The notes beneath the pieces are model-generated. The model saw only the letters and a program-made list of their open reading frames with translations. It was not told the DNA's origin and searched no databases. Below are positions 1 through 10,079 of a stretch of DNA of 10,079 bases, piece after piece. The first letter of the stretch is position 1. Each line of letters begins with the position of its first letter. The DNA comes from Polyrhizophydium stewartii. Lineage: Eukaryota; Chytridiomycota; Chytridiomycetes; Rhizophydiales. The DNA lies in contig JADGIZ010000690.1 of assembly GCA_027604665.1 (NCBI GenBank), positions 1-10,079 on the forward strand, read 5' to 3'. Position numbers and translations under genes: made by a program.

Positions 1-3000
1 CAGCCACGCCGTGCAGATCAAGGGCCTGTGCGCTATCTGCGGCAAAGACCTGTCCGTGTGCGTGCCGTCCTCGCCCATGCCTGCTGCACCGCAGCGTCCG
101 ACTCACGTGCACCGCCGACAGCGCCGACTACACAGGCACCGACATGGCGCGGGCGACCATCCAGATGACCCACGACGCATCCGGCGTCACCGTCAGCCAC
201 CGGGTGCGGCCCGCCGTCAGCATCGCCCGCCATCACCGGCACATCCGCCGCTTCATCCTCCGCCCGCTTGCGCTGACGCCCGCCCGCCCTCTTGCAGGAG
301 GCCATGCGGCTCGAGATGGAGACCTCGCACCGCCTGCTCAAGGAGCGCAAGCTCTCGCTCGTGCTCGACCTCGACCTGACCGTGATCCACGCCACCGTCG
401 ACCCGACTGTCGGCGAGTGGATGGCGGACCCGGACAACCCAAACTTCCCTGCGCTCACGGTGCGGCGGCGCGGCCGTGTCGGCGTGTGTGCTGGCTCGCT
501 TCGCAGACGTGGTTTGGCTGATGCTGCACTTGCGCTGCGCAGGAAGTGCACAGCTTTGTGCTGCCCGACAGCCCGGTGATCTACTATATCAAGCTGCGGT
601 ACGCCCACGGCCTGAGCAGCATCGCTGTTGCTTCTGGCGTTGCCGCTACCGCCGTCGTGGAGTATCTGACCGAGCTTGCTTGTCATGTGCAGACCAGGCA
701 CGAGAGAGTTCCTCAAGGAGATGGACGAGCTCTACGAGATGCACATTTATACCATGGGCACGCGCAACTACGCCCGTGCCGTTGCCAAGATCCTCGATCC
801 GGACCGCCGCTTCTTCAAGGACCGCATCCTGTCCCGTGACGACAGCGGCAGTGCGTGCATGGCTTTGCAGGACGGCTCGCTTCCCTCGCATATTCGTGCT
901 GACGCTCGCGGATTATGTTGCTTGATCTTGCCTCGATGTTGCAGGCTTCTCGGCAAAGAGCCTGCAGCGCCTGTTTCCGTGCGACCAGTCCATGGTCGTC
1001 GTTGTTGATGACCGCGCCGATGTGTGGCACTGGTCGCCGAACCTCCTGCGCGTCAAGCCATGTGTGTTGGATGAAATGGCCGCGCGAGTGTGCTGCATGT
1101 CGTGGGCTGTGCGCTGACGGCCGGCACTGCAGACGACTTCTTTGCTGGCATTGGCGACATCAACGAGCCGGTGTACGCCGTAGCCGCCCAGATGCAGGAT
1201 GCAGCCAAGCCGAAACTGCCGCCTCGGCAAGCGGCGGCGGCGGCATCAGCTGTGCCGAACCTATTTGCCAGCGACGGCAGACAAGGTGCCAACGCCGGCG
1301 CGGCCGCTGATGCGGCAGCTCAGATCAAAGACACTGGCGGGCCGTCTGCCACTGGCGGTGCTGCAGCAAGGGCCGGCCAGGGAAAGCTCGCGTCGACGGC
1401 CGAGATACCCGATCTCGAGGATGGCAAACTACCGTCGGACTCTGACAGCGACACCGAGACGAGCGAGCAAAATGCCGAGATGCTGGCCAAGATGCACGAT
1501 GTGCAGCTGCACGCGCTCGAGGACCAGCAGAAGAACCGGCCGCTGCTGCACTCGCAGGAGGATCTTGATGCTGCGAGCGCCGGAGAGGATGCGGACCAGG
1601 TGGCTGTAGATGCCGGCAGCGCAGCAGATTCTGGCGCGACTGTGGTCGGTTCGTCCAGCGCGTCGGCTGCTGCATCCGATGCGTCGCCGCCTTCAGCGTC
1701 CGCGCGCAGTTCGTCTGGTCAGAACACAGCACAGGCACCGACGCCGACCAAGTCGACCAAGAAGCGGCCCGTCCTGATCGACACGGACCGCGAGCTCGAC
1801 TTGATCAAGTCGCTCATGTCCAAGATCCACCATATGTTCTATGCGCGGAAGGACGACGGGCAGGACCACACGGCGGACGTGCGCACGATTGTGCCCGAGC
1901 TCAAGCGCAGAGTGCTCGACGGCGTGCACATTCTGTTCACGAGCATCATCCCGCTGGGCTTTGAGCCGACGCGGCACGAGGACTGGATCGCGGCCACGTC
2001 GTTTGGCGCCGTGTGCCACACCGAACTTGACGAACAGGTCACCCACGTCATTGCCGGCAAGGTGTGTCCTTTTTGAGCGAGCGACTAGGTGCAGGTTGCT
2101 GACTTGGCATGATGCGACTTACTGCAGACAGGAACCGCCAAGGTCAACGCGGCACGAAAGCGCGGCGATGTGTTCATTGTCAGGCGCAGCTGGTGCGTGC
2201 CTTTGATGGTCGCAACAGAGCTTGCGGAGCTCGTCTGACGTGTCCTGCCGATGCTTTTGCAGGCTGCATGAGTCGGTGCGGTCGTGGTCGCGCGCGGACG
2301 AGAGCAAGCATCTGCTCAATTTAGACGAGGTCATTCACTGGGTCCAGATAAAGCGCAGGCCGTTCGTAGCGGTATCTGGGCCGGGGATATCACTCCCAGA
2401 ATCGGACCTGCAGTCGGGAAACGACGCGGACGAGCTCGACGAGGTGCTGGATCCTGACGAGCGGCTCATTGCCGAGGGGAAGTGTGACAAGGCGGACGTT
2501 GTCTTGAATAACTTTGGCGACGAGGATTGGCGAGACATGAACGCCGAAGTCGACGAGGCGCTCATGGACGACGACGATGACGAGGAAGCTGAGAGCGGCG
2601 GCGAGGCGGGTAAGGGCGACGACGAAGACGATGATGACGAGCGCGATGATCGTCCGGGCGCTGCGAGCCAGGAGCGCAGCCTGAACGGAGATGCGCGGTC
2701 CAGTGAGAGCGACCTCGGCCCATCGCAAATCACGCAAGACGACGGCCCCGATGCGACGCCCTCCAGCGACAGGCAAGGCACCACATCTCAGATCTCGTCT
2801 CGGACTCAGAGCCCGCAGTCGAAGCGCGGCGGCGACGAGCAAGATTCGGACGACTGGGACTCGCTTGCCGAAGAGATTGAGGACGGCCTCGCGGACATGC
2901 AGTCGCAGGGCCGGACGACGCCGCCGTCGTCGTCACCTCCTGCGAGCGCACCGTCCCCGCGGGCAGCTCGTGTTGCGCTGCCGATGCCAGCAGATCTCAA

Positions 3001-3328
3001 GCCTGTTCGGCCTCGGTCTCGCCTTCACATCTCGCAGACGTACGGCGAGGAGTCCGACAGCCCGGTGGCCAAGGGACCGGGCGAAAGCGCGGACGACGAC
3101 GGCGACAGCTCCGACTACTTTGACAAGATGGACCGGTGGGCCGACGAGCATGGCGATGCGCGCGTGCTCAAGCGCAAGTTTTCCGAGATGGCGCAGGACG
3201 AGGGCGATGTTGGCGATGTTGGCGATGTTGGCGATGTTGGCGATGTTGGCGACGACGACGACCTTGAGATGGACGACGACCGTCTCGGCGACGATGACAC
3301 TGGCGGCCGCTTTGACGACGATGATTGA
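1..3328 (+). CDS. FCP1: FCP1-type RNA polymerase II CTD phosphatase (5' partial, 9 exons)
   Basis: FCP1 is the Mg-dependent phosphatase that removes phosphate from the RNA polymerase II C-terminal repeats so the enzyme can be reused; it acts in the nucleus. Exons read from sequence: 2-57, 122-203, 298-459, 543-598, 693-850, 945-1061, 1133-2061, 2128-2192, 2263-3328 (2691 nt, 896 residues plus TGA). All eight introns are GT-AG, 64-94 nt. Numbering from the first visible residue: a Cys pair at 10 and 13 (LCAICGKDL); catalytic DLDLT at 70-74 (bases 367-381); HIYTMGT and RDDSGS motifs; a second Asp pair in VVVVDDRADVW at 193-194; conserved PYDFFAGIGDIN; a Ser/Ala-rich linker; a BRCT domain at about 468-560, split by introns 7 and 8; then an Asp/Glu-rich tail. 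Order and motifs match fission-yeast FCP1 as I remember it. The start codon lies left of the window. The tail segment DDWDSLAEEIEDGLADM (2849-2899) may be the acidic helix that binds TFIIF RAP74 (inference). Family call very secure. Confidence 0.95.
3203..3247 (+). repeat. 9-bp tandem repeat, five perfect GGCGATGTT units
   Basis: Five identical consecutive copies of GGCGATGTT lie inside the last FCP1 exon, followed by a degenerate GGCGAC. They encode (GDV)5 and run into a poly-Asp stretch close to the C-terminus. The unit is a multiple of three, so gain or loss of copies keeps the frame. The perfect identity suggests recent slippage expansion. Confidence 0.9.
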
Positions 3329-3402
3329 TGCAGTGTTGTCATCTCACTTTTTCTCCGCCATGGCGCGCTCATGGGTCGGTATTTTGAAGATGCATCTCGT
3401 TG

Positions 3403-3408
3403 AATAAA
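3403..3408 (+). terminator. Polyadenylation signal of FCP1
   Basis: A canonical AATAAA lies 75 nt after the FCP1 TGA, in an AT-richer patch that stands out in this GC-rich window. T-rich sequence follows it (GTTTGTTC, CTTTATATTC), as expected downstream of a cleavage site. Cleavage 10-30 nt downstream would put the FCP1 mRNA end very near the 3' end of the convergent gene. Confidence 0.7.
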
Positions 3409-3436
3409 CGTTCGAGCGCGCGGTTTGTTCAGCGTC

Positions 3437-3444
3437 TTTATATT
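3437..3444 (-). terminator. Candidate polyadenylation signal of the coiled-coil gene
   Basis: On the minus strand, about 30 nt past the TGA at 3474-3476, the sequence reads AATATAAA. It contains AATATA (3439-3444) and TATAAA (3437-3442), both weaker variants of AATAAA. It is the only A/T-rich hexamer in the expected position. The call rests on position and composition only. Confidence 0.45.
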
Positions 3445-3473
3445 CAATCAATCGTCCAACCACGGCGTGTTGC

Positions 3474-6400
3474 TCAGCTGGTGTCGTCCTTTTCGTTCCA
3501 GTTGCGCACGCCGCGAGCGCGCAGGGCGAGCCGGAACATGTTCGCCTTCTCGGCCTCGGTGAGCTGGCGCGGAGGTGCACCGGGTGCGATGCCAGCCTGC
3601 CTGGTGGGCGACGGCGGGCCGGCGGCGCTGCGGGCTCGCATCTGAGCCTGGCCGGCTGTCTCGCGCTCGCTCTGGGTCTTTGGGATCACGCGGGACTGCA
3701 CCACGGTCGGGCGTGGCGGTCCAGGCGGCCTCGACTGCTGCTGTTGCTGCTGAGATGGCTGCGCGGCTGCAACGGGCGTCGGCCGCAGTGAAGCAGCAAG
3801 AGCCGACAGCGCGGCTGGCGCAGCGCACATCCCGTGTCAGCGACACTGTCAAATCTCCATCTGAGCCGGGTGTGGCTTCCGCCGCTTACTCTGCGTCGAT
3901 GCGTCGGCGGTCGAGGCCGTCTTGGACTCGATCATGCGAAGCTCGGCCCGCAGAGTGTTGCTCATGTCGACAAACCGTGCCTTGTCCTGGGCGATGCGGC
4001 GCAGATCGCTGACGGCCTGCGCCAGCTTGTCGCGGAGCAGCGCGTTCTCGGACTCGAGTGCCAAGACGTCCTCTGTCTCTGCGGCTACAGTTGCGGCTGC
4101 GGCGTGGCCTTCTTGCTGGTGAAAAGGTTGCTGACGCGGCTGCGTCCACTGCTCGCTTTGCTGCGGCCAAGCCTGACCCGGTCGCTGGCGAGGGATCGCA
4201 TGCTGCCCATCGGTTGGGTGCTGGGAGTCGCGATGGTCTGCTTGCTGCGTCGGCCGAGGCGGGCTCGCGGGTGCGCGGCCATCTTCAACTTGCACATCGG
4301 CAAGGAGTGGGTCTCTGCTCGGAGGCAGCAGGTCGTGGTGCGCCAGCGGACTTGGATCCCTGCGTGGGACGGCAAGAGACATTTGCTGGTGCAGCGACTC
4401 CATCTCGATGCGCATCTCGCGGATCACCTCGCGCAGTTGGGCGTTCTCGCTTGCGAGAGCATCAAGCTGCTCACGGTGGTCCTGCTCTGCGCGATCGGGG
4501 TTCATGCGCGCGGTGCCAGCCCGCGCGGCATCGGCCAGCGCGGCCTCACGAGCCTTGAGAGCCTGGAGGACCGATTCCAACAAGCATGTCAGCAAACTCG
4601 CCAACCAAAAGTGCGCGGGATCTCGCAATATGCACATGCCTTGATCTCCGCCTGGGCTGCCTGCCGCTCGCTCATCAGCGTCTTGAGTAGGCCGTCTTGC
4701 TCATGCTGCTTGTCTCGCACAAGCTCTTCGTACTGCTGCTCCCAGTTCAGCGCATCTGCGCAAATCTCAGTGTCAGCGGTCACGACGTGGGACGAAAACT
4801 GCGATTCGCGCACCTTCCAGCATCTGGCGCTCAAGTAACTGCTCCCTCTCGATGCGCTCGGAAATCTCGTTTTTGAAGGCGATGATCTCTTTGCGCCGAT
4901 CAGCGAGATCCGACTCGAGCCGCGACAGCTTGCTGTGCATGTGCGAGGCTTCGGCGTCGCGAGCGGCCAGCTGCAGGAGCATGGCAAGAGCATAGCATTA
5001 GTTCATGTTCTGCGGCGGCATAGAGAAAGCCAGAGAAACGGTCGATACAGCTCAGGAAGGATCCGCACCTGGGCGTCGTGTGCACGCTTGGTTTCCTCGA
5101 GAGATGCACGCGATTTGGCCACGTCGTGCTCGAGCTCGGCAATCTTTGCCTCGCCTGCGTGCAGCTGGTCCTTGAGTGTCATGATCTCTGCCATATGCCG
5201 AGCAGCCGCTGACTCGGCACGTGCTTCGGAATCGGCGCACTTGGCCCGCAGCATTGCGACCTGGCTCGCGAGCGCGTCTCTCTCAGATTTGAGAACCTAA
5301 AAGGCTGCTGGGTCAGCATGCGTATCCTCAGCATTGCTCCGACGGTGCAAGGTCCCAATCACGTTTGTCTGGTGGTCCTTTTCCTGCTGGAGACGTGCGA
5401 GCGATGCCTCGAACTTTGCTGCATCGCTGGCTGCTTGGGCATCGCCCTGCTGGATGACCTGCTCGAGCTCCGTGATGCGCGCGGCAGTCATGCGGTTTGT
5501 ATCCGTCATCTGCCAGCGCAGGTCTCGCAGAGTCGTTTCGAGGACCCTGATTTGGCGATCGCGGTGTCAATACAGATGCAGATATAGAGGGCGATCCACT
5601 CGAAGCGCACCGATTGGCAGCCTGCTGCTCCTCGAGTGCGTTCTGCAGAGTGTCACGCGCGGCCTGCAGGGCGGCGATCTCGGCGTCGCGCTGGGCGACC
5701 CGGTGCTCTGCTTCGATGGCAAGGGTGTCGACGCCCCGCTTGTGCATGCGGATCTCGGCCTCCTGGTCCCGCTTGAATGCCTCCATCTGGGTTGCGAGCG
5801 CAGACCTGGGCATCTCGGGCATGAGCGAATACAGGCAGTTGCATTGCAAGGCGTCGGACGTGCACACCTCTGCGTCTCGAGCTCCTGCTTCGCAGCCCGC
5901 AGTCGCAGGGACCACTCGGTCCGCTCGTGGTCGTGCTCGCTCGCCTGGGTGCGCAGCTGCTCTTCGCGCTGCTCCAGCTCGCGCTGCGCGGCATTGTCAG
6001 CGCCGCGGTGTCATGGCGTCCCGCGCACTTGCAGGCGGCACCACCTCATGCTCCAGGCGCATGTGCCGCACTGCCTCGGCGTGCTCCATCTGCGCTGCCT
6101 GCAAGGCTAACTTGAGCGTAGCGGCGTCCGAGAGCTTGTCGCTGAGCGCCGTTTTGAGGTCGCTGATGCGTGCATCCCTGTGCTGGTGCGGTCAGCTCGG
6201 CGAACGGACGCGGCGGCCTCTACGCGGCGCGGCGTGCCTGTCTGCGAGGGCGGACTTGAGCTGCAGCACGTCTGCCTCGAGGGCGTCCAGCTCGGCGTCC
6301 CGCTGGGCAATGAGCCCGGTGTTGTACACAAAGTCGTCCTGCAGCGCAGCGAAGCGGGCAGCGAGCTCGTGGATCTGGCTGCGCAGGCCGCTCTCGCGCT

Positions 6401-6551
6401 CGGCGGCGGCGGCCCACAGCGCGCGCACGCCGTCTTCATGGGCGGCCAGAATTCGCTCGAAGTCGGGCTGCTGCTGCTGCTGCGTCGGCGGCAGCGACCC
6501 GGCCGGGGCCACGGCCGCCGCCGCCGCCGCCTTGGGTGTTGTCGCCGCCAA
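3474..6551 (-). CDS. Long coiled-coil protein, CCDC57-like (10 exons, start unresolved)
   Basis: Exons, high to low: 6551-6238, 6177-6045, 5983-5868, 5805-5611, 5546-5363, 5296-5069, 4970-4814, 4755-4640, 4562-3890, 3814-3474; 2457 nt, 818 residues. Introns are 58-98 nt; those at 6178-6237 and 4563-4639 need GC donors. Residues 1-29 are Ala-rich and end in Gln5. About 30-540 is nearly continuous heptad coiled coil, about 545-640 a Pro/Gln-rich linker, about 641-690 a short coiled coil, then a basic/Pro tail with Gln6 and a compact end ending GVRNWNEKDDTS. The motif LQDDFVYN...RDAEL (residues 70-88, about 6286-6344) resembles the N-terminal signature I recall for CCDC57, a vertebrate centrosome/centriolar-satellite protein; this rests on memory, not a search. 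Position 6551 is the start of the clear reading frame (a TTG), not a credible initiator: no in-frame ATG lies between the upstream TGA (6582-6584) and the end of exon 1. The last intron could instead end at 3767. Another centrosomal coiled-coil family is possible. Confidence 0.8.
3735..3752 (-). repeat. Poly-Gln tract (6 codons)
   Basis: CAG CAG CAA CAG CAG CAG in frame in the last exon of the coiled-coil gene encodes Gln6, followed by a Pro/Arg-rich linker. One CAA interrupts the run, which should slow slippage. Confidence 0.85.
4563..4639 (-). other. GC-AG intron 8 of the coiled-coil gene
   Basis: The upstream exon ends in ...GAGATCAAG, followed by GCATGT. The intron is 77 nt, has TGCTGACAT as a likely branch site and ends in CCTCCAG. 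The only GT nearby would give phase 1 and a quick stop in the next exon, whereas the GC donor gives phase 0 and joins EIK to ALKAREAAL without breaking the coiled coil. AAG|GC fits the strong exon-side pairing usual for GC donors. Confidence 0.7.
6178..6237 (-). other. GC-AG intron 1 of the coiled-coil gene
   Basis: The upstream exon ends GCAGACAG before GCACGC. The intron is 60 nt, has GAGCTGACCG as a likely branch site and ends AGCACAG. Phase 2 joins ALAD-R-DARISDLK in continuous heptads. The alternative GT donor (CGC|GTAGAG) leaves phase 1 and leads to a stop in the next exon. This is an inference from frame; no transcript data are available. Confidence 0.65.
6468..6482 (-). repeat. Poly-Gln tract (5 codons, CTG/CAG repeat)
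   Basis: Five perfect CTG units on the + strand read as CAG codons on the minus strand and give Gln5 at about residues 24-28 of the coiled-coil protein, just before its conserved N-terminal helix. A six-unit GCC run (6514-6531), encoding the Ala-rich N-terminus, lies further upstream in the same exon. Confidence 0.85.
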
Positions 6552-6591
6552 TGCCGCGCCCGCCAGTGTGTCGTGGCGCCCTCAGGAAAGC
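6552..6591. promoter_or_regulatory. Head-to-head 5' boundary between the coiled-coil gene and PAP
   Basis: Only 40 bp separate the first clear coding base of the coiled-coil gene (6551, minus) from the PAP ATG (6592, plus). No TATA-like or CCAAT-like element is visible in this gap. Each gene's promoter and 5' UTR must therefore lie in the other gene's first exon or intron, or the real starts lie elsewhere (PAP also has an in-frame ATG at 6649). A shared bidirectional control region is an inference from layout. Confidence 0.4.
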
Positions 6592-10032
<3,441 letters not shown>

Positions 10033-10079
10033 ATGCGCGGCGCGGCGCGCGGCGCAGGGCACCGTGCTCGGGCGGGGGG
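10033..10079 (+). other. Start of PAP 3' UTR or downstream sequence
   Basis: The 47 bases after the TAG are almost purely G/C. No polyadenylation signal is visible before the window ends, so the PAP transcript end lies outside. Confidence 0.5.

Noticed and set aside
851..944. Apparent frameshift between DDSGS and FSAKSLQRLF in FCP1
   Set aside because: A GT-AG intron at 851-944 in phase 1 rebuilds AGC (Ser) and restores the expected length, so no frameshift is needed.
204..944. Three FCP1 introns of exactly 94 nt (204-297, 599-692, 851-944), as if copied from one another
   Set aside because: By eye they share only splice signals and composition, so the equal length looks like coincidence.
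3767..3889. Alternative 123-nt version of the last intron of the coiled-coil gene ending at TTGCAG (3767)
   Set aside because: It has the same phase and a good acceptor, but the 75-nt version (3815-3889) has CGCTGACAC at branch distance and a typical length. It was kept only as an alternative.
6549..6551. TTG as the start codon of the coiled-coil gene
   Set aside because: It is only the first Leu after a stop-bounded stretch. Nuclear genes rarely start at TTG, so 6551 is given as a provisional boundary.

Overview
The window is GC-rich eukaryotic nuclear DNA, almost certainly fungal. It carries three closely packed protein genes split by 25 short introns. Every exon join below keeps the reading frame, and each spliced total divides by three. 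The gene order is FCP1 (+, running off the left edge), then a long coiled-coil gene (-), then poly(A) polymerase (+). The first two genes converge across a 145-bp spacer. The last two diverge, with their 5' ends practically touching.

Region 1 (1-3328, +): an FCP1-type RNA polymerase II CTD phosphatase lacking only its extreme N-terminus. It has the DxDxT catalytic motif, a second Asp pair, a BRCT domain and a very acidic C-terminal tail with a small 9-bp tandem repeat. Region 2 (3329-3473): the tail-to-tail spacer, with an AATAAA on the + strand and an A/T-rich signal on the - strand about 30 bp apart. Region 3 (3474-6551, -): ten exons encoding about 818 residues, mostly coiled coil. Its N-terminal motif (LQDDFVYN...RDAEL) resembles, from memory, the centriolar/ciliary protein CCDC57. 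Two of its nine introns appear to be GC-AG, and its start codon is unresolved. Region 4 (6592-10032, +): nuclear poly(A) polymerase (PAP1/PAPOLA family), nine exons and about 830 residues. The three catalytic Asp residues have yeast-like spacing, and an Ala/Thr-rich insertion of about 118 residues lies in the RNA-binding domain.

FCP1 recycles RNA polymerase II by dephosphorylating its CTD, and PAP polyadenylates the transcript, so the outer genes act in the same broad mRNA pathway. The middle gene probably belongs to the centriole/flagellum. If that is right, the organism is probably a zoosporic (flagellated) fungus with a GC-rich genome rather than a yeast or mushroom. Introns are mostly 58-98 nt and often use GTGCG donors, CTGAC-like branch sites and GCAG acceptors. 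The species cannot be fixed from this sequence. I saw no tRNA, rRNA, CRISPR or mobile element.
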